Below, in pieces: positions 34,605 through 43,533 of a DNA stretch of 64,000 nucleotides. The stretch's first letter is position 1; every line of letters starts with the position of its first letter. Source of the stretch: Paenibacillus shirakamiensis (GTDB lineage: Bacteria; Bacillota; Bacilli; Paenibacillales; Paenibacillaceae); NCBI RefSeq assembly GCF_017874255.1, contig NZ_JAGGLD010000006.1, positions 1 to 64,000 on the forward strand, read 5' to 3'. Below the pieces are notes generated by a model. That model saw only the letters and a list, made by a program, of their open reading frames with translations. It was not told where the DNA came from and made no database searches. The translations under genes and the position numbers were made by a program.

Positions 34605-34633
34605 AAAGACCTGCCTTTCGGTTAAGGCAAGCC
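34605..34633 (-). terminator. Weak terminator downstream of the small membrane ORF
   Basis: A 6-bp stem (TGCCTT/AAGGCA) followed by CTTTT on the minus strand, just past the 34.66-kb ORF. Confidence 0.4.
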
Positions 34634-34656
34634 TAGAAAAAATATGGAAGCTGGAC

Positions 34657-34776
34657 CTATAGCGCTAAGAACGTAGTGCGCGAAATGATGACAAGCAAAA
34701 TGAAAAGCACAAAAATGGTGCCGGTGGAAGTCCAAAATTCAGCGGCAGGACCGGGTTCGATAATAGTCGGTGCACA
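34657..34776 (-). pseudogene. Frameshifted or start-less YjcZ-like small membrane ORF
   Basis: A 39-codon frame reads APTIIEPGPAAEFWTSTGTI then FVLFILLVIISRTTFLAL. The hydrophobic tail resembles the YjcZ-type small spore-associated proteins common in Paenibacillus. The frame has no start codon, but ATG at 34777, with CAGGGG just upstream, is out of frame by one base. Either one extra base broke the gene, or the read has an error, or an unusual start is used. Confidence 0.45.
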
Positions 34777-34787
34777 TTGGCCCCTGC

Positions 34788-35939
34788 CTAAAGGGTAGGA
34801 GTTGGATGGGCCGGAAGTGTATGTCTTTTTAATGGAGGTACGAGAGTGAGTAAGAGCATCAGTAATAAGAATGCCAGAAAATAAGGGGAGAAATAGGTCC
34901 TGAGTTGTCCCGCAAGGACAGGACCTGCAAAAGCCCCTACGGACATAGCAATCGATTGCAATGAGAATACGGTGCCTAGCCGGCGACCTCCGCTAAGTTC
35001 GATGAATAAGGAGGCCATAGCGGGAAATGTCACTCCCTTCGACATCCCGAGGCAAAGCAGAGATACCGGTAAGGGAATGCTCCAAGGCGAGACCATGGAG
35101 TAAAAGGATAAAGCCATGCCGAGTACCCCGCATGAAGCCCGTAGATAAGGTGAGTATCGATTAAGGAAGAGCATAGCTAAAGTAATCAGCGCCCCTATAC
35201 TAATGATAGAAAAGTAAATGCCCGTATGAAGGATGCCTGCTGTGCCCCCAGCTTGCAGAGGAAGTTCAAAGAAAAGTATGCCCTGTGAGCAGGCTACGGC
35301 TAGAGGAAGAAGGTAGAATCGGAGGGGAATTACCCTATAACTAAGTCGTTCCATCGGCTCATTAGCTTGATTAGAAGTGGGTAGGGTGCGACCTTGTTTT
35401 TCTTTGACGAGAAAAGCGGCAATGATGCCCGTCCCCATTAAGAGCCATCCTAAGGATTGAAAGGTCATGGAGAACCCTACCTTAGCTACTAAAAAAGCAC
35501 CGGCGGCTGGGGATATTACAGATGCGAGCGTATGCGTAACTCCATGTCCTGCCATGAGCTTTCCTTGTTGTATAGGATCTGCAGATAAAGATGCGAGTAA
35601 TGCTAAGCAGGCGGGCGCAAGAAAAGCTAATACAAATCCACTCAGCGAACGAAGGATTAAGAGTTGCCAAGGCTCGGTCACTTGGGCTTGAATTAATAAA
35701 ATAGCGCCAGCGGTAATTAGGCTGAAAATCATATATCTTCGGCTACCATGTCTATCTACACCGCGGCCAGCTAGTAAATTGCCCGGTAAATGTGTGAGTG
35801 AATAGATGCCCATCATCCAACCGATGAATGTGGGTGCAGCTCCAATAGATAAAGCAAAGGGCGTGAGGATTGGATACCCGGCATGCAGATCGAAGAAAGC
35901 AATAAACATAAAAAAATAAAGCCAAAATGCTACTTTCAT
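34788..35939 (-). CDS. MFS transporter
   Basis: A 383-residue transporter with about twelve hydrophobic segments. The loop motif GRGVDRHGSRRYM (between segments 2 and 3) is the MFS signature, and PLKRHTLPAHPTPTL ends it. It resembles drug- or sugar-efflux MFS members; the substrate is unknown. AGGAGGTGCCCC before 35939 fixes the start; the ORF runs 29 codons further into the hairpin repeats at 35.95 kb. Confidence 0.88.
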   Translation of the reverse strand: MKVAFWLYFFMFIAFFDLHAGYPILTPFALSIGAAPTFIGWMMGIYSLTHLPGNLLAGRGVDRHGSRRYMIFSLITAGAILLIQAQVTEPWQLLILRSLSGFVLAFLAPACLALLASLSADPIQQGKLMAGHGVTHTLASVISPAAGAFLVAKVGFSMTFQSLGWLLMGTGIIAAFLVKEKQGRTLPTSNQANEPMERLSYRVIPLRFYLLPLAVACSQGILFFELPLQAGGTAGILHTGIYFSIISIGALITLAMLFLNRYSPYLRASCGVLGMALSFYSMVSPWSIPLPVSLLCLGMSKGVTFPAMASLFIELSGGRRLGTVFSLQSIAMSVGAFAGPVLAGQLRTYFSPYFLAFLLLMLLLTLVPPLKRHTLPAHPTPTL

Positions 35940-35953
35940 GGGGCACCTCCTAA

Positions 35954-36110
35954 AAGTTTTGCGAAGCAAAACTGCTTCGAAAGCATAGTCCTTAAGTTTT
36001 GCGAAGCAAAACTGCTTCGAAAGCATAGTCCTTAAGTTTTGCGAAGCAAAACTGCTTCGAAAGCATAGACCTTAAGTTTTGCGAAGCAAACCGACTTCTG
36101 AAGCAAACGG
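35954..36110. repeat. 40-bp tandem hairpin repeat (3 full copies and 1 partial)
   Basis: Copies start at 35954, 35994 and 36034; a diverged partial copy starts at 36074. Each unit contains the 7-bp perfect stem CGAAGCA/TGCTTCG with loop AAAC. The array lies directly upstream of the MFS start (minus strand). There are no spacers between copies. Confidence 0.93.
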
Positions 36111-36311
36111 ACGACTCATATGATTTACTTGTACGTGTAAAAGGACAAACATATGCTATTTTTTATTCTATTTGTGAGAGTAATATGGATAATTAGGCCT
36201 AGCCAAGGGGTTAAGTTAACAATGGGATGGGCCATCATGTATAATAAAGGATAATGAAATGGTTTAACCGGAAGGATCCAACCTATTAAATGCTTAGGAG
36301 TGTTATAACGA

Positions 36312-36749
36312 ATGGATGTACAAGTATGGATGGATTTCTTTAAGCAAAACTGGCTGCTGTTCGTCGTGGCTCTTGTAGTGCTGTTGCTCATCGCAAATTT
36401 AGTTAAGACCATGGTGAAGTGGGGGTTGATCTTAGTCATTGTAGCGTTTCTTGTCATCTATAGCGGGATCTCGCTGAAGGACTTAGGACAGGTAGCCTCT
36501 ACACTTACACAGGAGACGACAAGTGCAGTCAAGAACGAAGCGATCAAAATGATGCAAAGCGAAGCTAAGGATGCGAAGCTGACTACAAATCAGGATGGAA
36601 GTTTTGTAATTACCTCACCGAATCTTAAAGTAAGCGGACATGCTAATGAGGATAAAGTAAAAGTGGAATTCCGAGGAGTCTCGCTGGGACAATGGAGTAG
36701 AAGTGATGCATTAAATGTTTTTATTCAGCAAGCCAAACAAAACTATTAA
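36312..36749 (+). CDS. Membrane protein of unknown function
   Basis: A 145-residue protein with two N-terminal membrane segments (residues 13-31 and 36-54), then a soluble domain (residues 60-145) with an amphipathic helix and beta strands (GSFVITSPNLKVSGHANEDK). I do not recognise the family. TAGGAGTGTT precedes the ATG. The transglutaminase-like gene follows 38 bp later on the same strand, so the two are probably co-transcribed and may work together. Confidence 0.75.
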   Translation: MDVQVWMDFFKQNWLLFVVALVVLLLIANLVKTMVKWGLILVIVAFLVIYSGISLKDLGQVASTLTQETTSAVKNEAIKMMQSEAKDAKLTTNQDGSFVITSPNLKVSGHANEDKVKVEFRGVSLGQWSRSDALNVFIQQAKQNY

Positions 36750-36787
36750 CATAGACATCAATGTAACGAGAGAGGAGACCTCATTAC

Positions 36788-37936
36788 GTGCCTGAATGGA
36801 TGCAACATGTGCAGGATTACAACTTAGTTAACCTTCTGTTTATTATCATATTGTTGATCTCTGTACTGCAAGGTGTGGCGAGGGGAGCGTCACGCTCAGC
36901 GGGAAGACTTGTCTCGCTAATTAGTGGGGGACTGATGACACTAGTGAGTTTAGCTATGGCTATTCCCCTTGCTTTATGGCTATCTCCCAAACTGCAGTTA
37001 TGGTTGTCCGAGATCGTATTGCCTAATCGGGATCTTAGTCAGTGGGAACAGATATACTATACGTTAATTACAGCTGTTCGAGAATTCCCATTAATGCGTT
37101 TTGCCGTTGTATTTATCGTAGGATATTGGTTGATTCGCTCTATACTAGGAATTGGGGCTGCTGTATTCTTTGGACGCAGTTCTATGGTAAGCCGAATTCC
37201 CCAAGAAAAAGATACTCCTTCTACCCTTATCAGTCGTATGACTGGAGCGGGAATTGGGGCAGTGATTGGCATGGCTCGATGTGTCGTCATTATCGCAGGC
37301 TTGTTCATTGTAGTAACGCTTAGCCCAGCCAGCAAGTTCAGTCATTATATTGAGGCATCTCCTGTATACAGACAGGGAGCCCAGACGATTATTGAACCCA
37401 TCACAGGGAAGTTAATTAAAGAGAAACTGCCTGTATTTACACGTAGTGTGGAAGCCGAACTTAATGGAATTATGCAGCGGAAATATGAGATTGTAGATGC
37501 ACAGGTACCAGATGACATTATTTTGGCTGCGGCGGAAGTGACCAAGAAAGACCATACGGATGAAGAAAAGGCTAGAGCTCTCTACGATTGGGTAGGTACA
37601 CGAATTGCTTACGATCATCAGAAGGTTGAGGATTATGAGACGAAGCAGATTTGGCATGAACAAACGCCACAAAATACGTTTGATACGCGCAAAGGAGTCT
37701 GTATAGATTATGCAAGGCTTTTTGCTGTGATGGGGCGTTCTCAGGGCCTAAAAGTTAAAGTAATTACAGGCCTTGGATACAATGGACAAGGTGGCTATGG
37801 GCCACATGCATGGAATGAAGTGTATCTGAAAGAAAGCGACACATGGATCCCAATCGATTCGACGTGGGCTAGCAGTGGTGATTGGTTCAATCCAAAAGGA
37901 TTTGATGAGACCCATATTCCTGAAAAGGCGATCTAA
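36788..37936 (+). CDS. Membrane-anchored transglutaminase-like protein
   Basis: A 382-residue protein with four hydrophobic segments (about residues 14-28, 43-65, 103-127, 152-177) resembling a CvpA-like region, and a C-terminal transglutaminase-like domain (about 260-382). The catalytic triad is visible: Cys305 (KGVCIDYA), His340 (GPHAWNEV) and Asp357 (PIDSTWA). It might cross-link or cleave peptide bonds at the envelope or spore surface. The start is GTG with GAGAGGAGAC upstream. Confidence 0.85.
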   Translation: MPEWMQHVQDYNLVNLLFIIILLISVLQGVARGASRSAGRLVSLISGGLMTLVSLAMAIPLALWLSPKLQLWLSEIVLPNRDLSQWEQIYYTLITAVREFPLMRFAVVFIVGYWLIRSILGIGAAVFFGRSSMVSRIPQEKDTPSTLISRMTGAGIGAVIGMARCVVIIAGLFIVVTLSPASKFSHYIEASPVYRQGAQTIIEPITGKLIKEKLPVFTRSVEAELNGIMQRKYEIVDAQVPDDIILAAAEVTKKDHTDEEKARALYDWVGTRIAYDHQKVEDYETKQIWHEQTPQNTFDTRKGVCIDYARLFAVMGRSQGLKVKVITGLGYNGQGGYGPHAWNEVYLKESDTWIPIDSTWASSGDWFNPKGFDETHIPEKAI

Positions 37937-38012
37937 TCCAACATATTCGCAGGACCCCTAAGAGGTATGATACGATAACATTATCAAGATTTTAAGGGTA
38001 CAGGAGGAACAC

Positions 38013-40103
38013 ATGAGCAAGAAGAAATATCAAGACGATCCGCGGGAAATGGAAGCCCAGCAGCAGCGTCATTTTAATATTCGATTGAATCTTTTTTTCT
38101 TTAGTGCGTTTACCATTTTCACTGTCATTATCGTACGGTTAGCAATATTGCAGTTTGTTGAGGGTCCAAGTCTAGTGAATAAGCAAGGCAGTCTAACTAC
38201 AAAAAATATACCTTTTACTCCGCTTAGAGGCTCTATTATTGATTCTACGGGCACTAAGCTTGCCTATTCCACCTCAGTACAATCACTTTACTTCACGCTG
38301 ACTAGTGATTATACAGACAAAAATGATCCTGGTAATAATAAAGCCAAAGCGGTAGCAGCTAAGTTAGTTGAGCAATTCAATAAGCTTGGGGATCCTTCTA
38401 AAGCTAAGCTGACTGCTGAAGAAGTTTTAAAAGCGATGGATTTGAAAGCTAGTCTGAACAGTGGTTTTATTCCTAGACGTCTCAAACAAGGATTGTCCCA
38501 AAAAGAAATATCTTATTTCATGGAAAATAAAGATGATTTTCCTGGGATAGATATTGTCGAGGAAAGTGTTCGGAATTATTATTCTGAGAATAAAAATGGG
38601 TCACATGGTGAGGCCGTCCAAACGGTCGGATATATTAAGAAATTTAAAGGCGCTTCTACGGTTTTAGATATTTATAAGAAAAAAGAGCTTCAAGCTAAAG
38701 ATCCCTCACTCCAATACACAGCTCAAGAAGATGTAGGATTTGATGGTATAGAATATCAGTACCAAGACGAACTCCGAGGCAATAACGCTTACAAGACGGT
38801 TCCTATTGATGCCTACAATTATGCAAACGGTAAGCCAGAGTTTGTTGCCCCTAAAAAGGGAAATGATGTGTATCTTAATATCAATAAAAATGTTCAGATG
38901 GCTGCACAGAATGCTATAACCGATCAGCTAAGCTGGTTACATACGCACCCTGTATCAGGAAAATATCATCCTTATGCAAAAACGGGTTTTGCTGTAGCTA
39001 TGGAAGTGGACACGGGAAAAGTAGTCGCTGTTGCAAGTATGCCGGACTATGACCCTACGGTATGGAGTGGTGGAAGTATTTCACCAGAGAATTACTCTAA
39101 AATCGAAAATGTATATCAAAATGGTACAATCCGTTCCTTCGGATCAGGTCAAAAGGGACAGCATCCCGAATCCGTAGTACTTATGGGTTCTACGATTAAG
39201 CCTTTGTCTGTACTAATCGGTCTAAATGATGGATTGTTTAATACGAGTTCAACTTATTATGATAGTGGAGTAGCTTATTTTGGTAAAAATGATTCCTCCA
39301 AGGTTCGTAACTCCCAAGGGCATGTCTATGGTTGGATTAATCCTGCAGATGCTATTCGTCACTCCTCGAATACGTTTATGGTAGATATGGTAGGCGAAAG
39401 ACTATATAAAAAATATGGTAACAAAGGTATTGATCTTTGGGATGAAAAAATGAAGGAATTCGGCTTAGGTGTTGCTACAGGGGTGGATTTACCCAATGAG
39501 TATTTAGGAATCCTAGAATATATGAATGATAAGGAAACATCACTTTCACGTTTAGCCTATGCCTCATTTGGTCAGCAAGGTAAATACACGACCATGCAAC
39601 TTGCTCAGTATACTGCGATGCTCGCAACACGCGGTAAGCGGATGCAGCCACAAATTGTAGATATGATTAAAGATACCAATGGTAACATTGTAAAGAAATT
39701 TGAACCCAAACTTTTAAATCCGAATCAAGCTAAGTACAGTGAAACGTACTGGAATACCGTCATTAGAGGAATGGCAACGGACGTTACTGCATTTGATGAT
39801 TTCCCTTATGATTTTGCTCGTAAGACGGGAACATCAACGCAGAGTGTCGGCGGTAAAGATGTAGATAATGGAGTATTTGTTGCCTTCGCCCCACGTAAAA
39901 ATCCTAAATTAGCCATTGCCGTAGTAATACCAGAAGGTGGATTCGGAGCACAAAGTGCTGCACCTGTTGCGCGTAAAATTTTTGATGCGTATGATTGGGA
40001 GATTGGACTAGATGGCGTACCAAAAAAATCTAAGGCTTCAGCTACCAACCCGTCTGGGGACGGTACAACTTCTCCAGAAAACACGACGACCAACGGTCGA
40101 TAG
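38013..40103 (+). CDS. Class B penicillin-binding protein (D,D-transpeptidase)
   Basis: A 696-residue enzyme that cross-links peptidoglycan. One N-terminal anchor (residues 25-48) is followed by the PBP dimerisation region (60-300) and a transpeptidase domain with S393-T-I-K396 (MGSTIKP), S451-S-N453 and K604-T-G-T607. It matches the PBP2/PbpA-H type in size; RodA-type partner genes are not adjacent. ACAGGAGGAACAC precedes the ATG. The Ser/Thr-rich tail is low complexity. Confidence 0.92.
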   Translation: MSKKKYQDDPREMEAQQQRHFNIRLNLFFFSAFTIFTVIIVRLAILQFVEGPSLVNKQGSLTTKNIPFTPLRGSIIDSTGTKLAYSTSVQSLYFTLTSDYTDKNDPGNNKAKAVAAKLVEQFNKLGDPSKAKLTAEEVLKAMDLKASLNSGFIPRRLKQGLSQKEISYFMENKDDFPGIDIVEESVRNYYSENKNGSHGEAVQTVGYIKKFKGASTVLDIYKKKELQAKDPSLQYTAQEDVGFDGIEYQYQDELRGNNAYKTVPIDAYNYANGKPEFVAPKKGNDVYLNINKNVQMAAQNAITDQLSWLHTHPVSGKYHPYAKTGFAVAMEVDTGKVVAVASMPDYDPTVWSGGSISPENYSKIENVYQNGTIRSFGSGQKGQHPESVVLMGSTIKPLSVLIGLNDGLFNTSSTYYDSGVAYFGKNDSSKVRNSQGHVYGWINPADAIRHSSNTFMVDMVGERLYKKYGNKGIDLWDEKMKEFGLGVATGVDLPNEYLGILEYMNDKETSLSRLAYASFGQQGKYTTMQLAQYTAMLATRGKRMQPQIVDMIKDTNGNIVKKFEPKLLNPNQAKYSETYWNTVIRGMATDVTAFDDFPYDFARKTGTSTQSVGGKDVDNGVFVAFAPRKNPKLAIAVVIPEGGFGAQSAAPVARKIFDAYDWEIGLDGVPKKSKASATNPSGDGTTSPENTTTNGR

Positions 40104-40114
40104 ATACAAATGAA

Positions 40115-40172
40115 TGGCCATCCCCATAATTCCCTCTGCATAGAAGGAGTTGTGGAGGGTGGTTTTCTATTA
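40115..40172 (+). terminator. Terminator of the PBP gene
   Basis: An imperfect long stem (GCCATCCCCATAATTCC against GGAGTTGTGGAGGGTGG) followed by TTTTCT. Confidence 0.7.
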
Positions 40173-40347
40173 TAAATTACCAATCCAAATGAATAATAAG
40201 AATCAATTTATCTAAAAAGAAATTTCCATGTTATCGTGAAATATGCCGTATCAAAACCAAGCTTACACGCATAATATTTGCAGTAAGGAAACATTATTGC
40301 TAATTAACAAGAAATATTTTAGCTAATGCATAAGGGGGATGGTAGAG

Positions 40348-40431
40348 ATGGAGGCCTATATAAAAAAAAGTGCATTTCAGCGTGTCCGTGTAACTCTAGG
40401 TGTTGTAGTGTTCATTGTGTTAACTGCTTAA
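40348..40431 (+). CDS. 27-residue candidate small membrane protein
   Basis: The ORF MEAYIKKSAFQRVRVTLGVV then VFIVLTA has one hydrophobic segment after a basic N-terminus. AAGGGGGATGG lies 5 bp before the ATG, and a strong terminator follows at 40475, so it may be a complete unit in the 520-bp gap. I see no relation to neighbours. It could also be a decayed fragment. Confidence 0.45.
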   Translation: MEAYIKKSAFQRVRVTLGVVVFIVLTA

Positions 40432-40474
40432 TGAAATTGACAGCTATACTTAATAGTACTGAATCAAAGGAGTC

Positions 40475-40524
40475 AGGTAGTTGAAATGCAACCCTTAGCG
40501 TTGTATCTTAACTACCTATTTTTC
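40475..40524 (+). terminator. Terminator in the 40.2-40.6 kb gap
   Basis: An 8-bp perfect stem AGGTAGTT/AACTACCT plus inner TGCAAC/GTTGTA, followed by ATTTTT. It supports a transcript ending here, upstream of the response regulator. Confidence 0.85.
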
Positions 40525-40624
40525 TGGATAAGTACCTACATTTCAGGGATAAGGGCTAGCATAATGGAGAACTTTATCTACAAGAACATGTGCAATTCAA
40601 TTTTACAGATGAAGGAAGTGCACG

Positions 40625-41269
40625 GTGAATATATTAATTGCTGATGATGATATAGATATGGTTACTATTCTTAAGCTGTATTATGAAAAAGAAGGATTTA
40701 CTGTATTTACTGCCTTGGATGGGGAAGAAGCTCTAGAGCTTGCCTATCAACATTCTATTGATTTGGCTGTACTGGATTGGATGATGCCCAAGCTAAGTGG
40801 GATAGAGGTCTGTAGGGAGCTAAAACAACGGGCAGTGAAGGTGCTTATACTTACAGCTAAAAGTGAAGATGAGGACGAGCTAAGAGCGCTAGAGATGGGG
40901 GCTGATGAATACATCCGAAAGCCTTTTGAAGCTCGAATTCTGCTCATGCGATCCAAAAAATTACTTAAAGCTGAGGATACTATTAGTTTTGGGTCGTTAA
41001 GAGTGGACACTACAGGTGGAAAGATATATGAAGACGGAAGGGATGTGGGCGTTACCTCTAAAGAATTCGAACTTATGAAATGTCTGCTTGATCATAAGGG
41101 GAAGATTCTTAATCGTAAAACTTTATTAGATCGAGTCTGGGGTTACGATTACATCGGGGAGGAACGCACTGTGGATACGCATATACGTAGACTGCGAGAG
41201 AAAATTGGAGAAGATTGGATTAAAACACACCGAGGTATGGGATATAGCTTGGAAATGAAGCATGAATAA
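40625..41269 (+). CDS. OmpR-family response regulator
   Basis: A 214-residue regulator: receiver domain with DDDIDMV, phospho-acceptor Asp in LAVLDWMMP and Lys in YIRKPFEA, then a winged helix (TSKEFELMKCLLDHKGKI, RTVDTHIRRLREKIG). The start is GTG with AAGGAAGTG upstream. Its stop overlaps the kinase start by 8 bp. Target genes and the signal are unknown. Confidence 0.9.
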   Translation: MNILIADDDIDMVTILKLYYEKEGFTVFTALDGEEALELAYQHSIDLAVLDWMMPKLSGIEVCRELKQRAVKVLILTAKSEDEDELRALEMGADEYIRKPFEARILLMRSKKLLKAEDTISFGSLRVDTTGGKIYEDGRDVGVTSKEFELMKCLLDHKGKILNRKTLLDRVWGYDYIGEERTVDTHIRRLREKIGEDWIKTHRGMGYSLEMKHE

Positions 41270-42656
41270 ATTGGGCTATAAAATATTTATCCGTATTCTT
41301 TTTATGATGTGCATTGTATTCATACTTTCTTTCGTGGTAAATGAATTCTTTTTGCCTAAATATGTTTTGTATCAAAAAAAGCTTAATCTGGCACAGTTAT
41401 CGAAGTATATGGAACATGAATCCCTGTTTTTTTTAGAGAATAAGGATCTTGAATTGGAACAGGAATATCATGTGACTATAGTGAAGGTGAAGCTAGGTAT
41501 ATCCGTAAATGAATTTAACACGGCTGCTCTAGAGGCACTGAACAAAAAGGGAATCGTGCTTTCTAAGTTTTGGATTACAGAAGAGACCATCGAGAAACTG
41601 CACCACAATAATACGGTCCGAAAGCTATTTAATCAGACGAAGCTGAATACGAGCTACTTAGTAACGCTAATGAACAAGGAAGGAACTGTATTCATCATCG
41701 GGGATGCAGTTGCACACACGGATCAGTTATTAAGTGCTGTGAACCGATTCAATTTGTATATTGCTGCCGGTGCCTTGCTGTTAACGATTGGGCTGTCTTG
41801 GCTAATATCTCGGCAGATTGTTAAGCCTCTCACGAGTTTGCAACATACGGCTGAAGATATAGCTAAGCTGAAATTTAGGCAAGCAGACATACACACCGGG
41901 GATGAGATTCAGAAACTTGCCGAGAGTATCAATATTATGAGTGATAAACTAGAGCAAGCTCAGGAAGATCTAGAGAAGAAAAATCAGAATCTTCGCACAT
42001 TTATCTCGGATGCCTCTCATGAGCTAAAAAGTCCTATAGCTTTAATTAAAGTCTATCTAAGCGGGATTAAAGACGGTATGGATGATGGGACCTTCTTAGA
42101 TGTCATTGATCGTCAGAACGAGTCTATGTCTATCATGGTAGGCAAATTGTTATCTCTGGCTAAGCTTCAAAGTGAGACGTATCATGTAGAAACATTTGAT
42201 TTTGTAGATCTGATCAGAAGTAAAATGGGTGAGTACGGAAGAGGGTTAGATCAAACGTATAAGAAATTGCATTTGGTCATGTTGGAAGACGTTAACGCTG
42301 ATGTACTAGGGGATCGAGATAAAATTGCTATTGTGCTGGATAACTTCATCACGAACGCAATGAAATACAGTGCTACAGCTGAAATTAATATAACTATAAG
42401 CCAAAGAAAGGGATGCATTCATTTTACAATCGCAAATCAAGTATACGAGTGGAAAATAGAGCATACTGAACACATTTGGCAACCCTTCTATGTATTTGAA
42501 AACTCAAGAAACAAGCAACTTACAGGCACGGGACTGGGTCTATCTATTGTTCAAGCTATATTAGAAAAGCACGATTCATCATATGGCTATGAGGTAGATC
42601 ATTCGTGGATCACCTTTTACTTTGAGCTTCCTTTAGTTAATTCAGGAAAAGCATAA
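41262..42656 (+). CDS. Sensor histidine kinase with atypical G1 box
   Basis: A 464-residue kinase with two membrane segments (residues 9-30 and 163-183), an extracytoplasmic domain of about 130 residues, HAMP (185-235), phosphorylatable His253 (SDASHELKSPI) and an ATPase domain with N box NFITNAMKY (361-369). The usual DxGxG box is replaced by IANQV (390-394), though the later GTGLGL is intact. It should phosphorylate the adjacent OmpR-type regulator; activity may be reduced. Confidence 0.88.
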   Translation: MNKLGYKIFIRILFMMCIVFILSFVVNEFFLPKYVLYQKKLNLAQLSKYMEHESLFFLENKDLELEQEYHVTIVKVKLGISVNEFNTAALEALNKKGIVLSKFWITEETIEKLHHNNTVRKLFNQTKLNTSYLVTLMNKEGTVFIIGDAVAHTDQLLSAVNRFNLYIAAGALLLTIGLSWLISRQIVKPLTSLQHTAEDIAKLKFRQADIHTGDEIQKLAESINIMSDKLEQAQEDLEKKNQNLRTFISDASHELKSPIALIKVYLSGIKDGMDDGTFLDVIDRQNESMSIMVGKLLSLAKLQSETYHVETFDFVDLIRSKMGEYGRGLDQTYKKLHLVMLEDVNADVLGDRDKIAIVLDNFITNAMKYSATAEINITISQRKGCIHFTIANQVYEWKIEHTEHIWQPFYVFENSRNKQLTGTGLGLSIVQAILEKHDSSYGYEVDHSWITFYFELPLVNSGKA

Positions 42657-42779
42657 TTGTAGTGATATACCAGATTGACGAAGTTATTCAGTATACGGAC
42701 AACCTTTGTTGGTCCATGGTATGCTGTGGTAGAATGGCCTTATATGTGTATAAGAAGTTGGACAGGAAGGGTGAACGGA

Positions 42780-43529
42780 TTGAAATATCAATTGCTTGCA
42801 CTGGATATGGACGGAACTTTACTCAATGACAATCACGAGATTTCTCCGGAAACGGCACACTGGATCGGCAAAGCAAAAGATGCAGGAATTCACGTCTGTC
42901 TGTCTACGGGGAGGCCTTTCTCAGAAGCCGTTCCCTTTGGTGATCAACTGGGACTCAGCACGCCAATGGTCACAGTGAACGGAAGTGAAATCTGGAGAAG
43001 CCCGCATGAGTTGTATCATAGGGAATTGTTCGATACAGCTATTATACGTAAGCTTTATGCCATTGCCGAGCAGCATGATGTGTGGTTCTGGGCCTATGCT
43101 GTAGAAGGAGCTTACAACAAAAAATCTTGGGACTCTTCCTTACTGGATACGAATCAGTGGATTAAGTTTGGATACCATACCGAGAATGCTGAGATTCGTC
43201 ATCAAATTCTATTACAACTCCAAGAGGTACAGGGGCTTGAAATCACGAATTCTTCCTTGACTAATTATGAGATTAATCCTGCAGGGGTGAACAAGGCCAC
43301 TGGAATCAAGGTGGTTTGTGAGCTGCTGGGGCTTGAGATGAATCAGGTGATTGCAGTCGGTGATAGCTTGAACGATCTTGCAGTTATACAAGCCGCAGGA
43401 CTTGGCGTTGCGATGGGTAACGCACAAATTACTGTCAAGGAAAATGCGGATTACGTGACATCTTCCAATAACGATGATGGTATTGCCGAAGTCATTCGCA
43501 AATTTATATTCTCTGAGGAGCAGGATTGA
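42780..43529 (+). CDS. Cof-type HAD phosphatase
   Basis: A 249-residue HAD hydrolase: nucleophile motif LALDMDGTLL, then LSTGRPFSEA and NPAGVNKATGIKVV, and GDSLNDLAVIQAAGLGVAMGNA near the end. A C2-type cap lies between. It dephosphorylates small sugar or cofactor phosphates; the exact substrate is unknown. The start is TTG at 42780 with AGGAAGGG upstream; the ORF extends 35 codons further upstream without a site. Confidence 0.9.
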   Translation: MKYQLLALDMDGTLLNDNHEISPETAHWIGKAKDAGIHVCLSTGRPFSEAVPFGDQLGLSTPMVTVNGSEIWRSPHELYHRELFDTAIIRKLYAIAEQHDVWFWAYAVEGAYNKKSWDSSLLDTNQWIKFGYHTENAEIRHQILLQLQEVQGLEITNSSLTNYEINPAGVNKATGIKVVCELLGLEMNQVIAVGDSLNDLAVIQAAGLGVAMGNAQITVKENADYVTSSNNDDGIAEVIRKFIFSEEQD

Positions 43530-43533
43530 CCGG

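Noticed and set aside
35954-36110. CRISPR array or IS end
   Set aside because: The 40-bp units lack spacers and no transposase or terminal inverted repeat is present.
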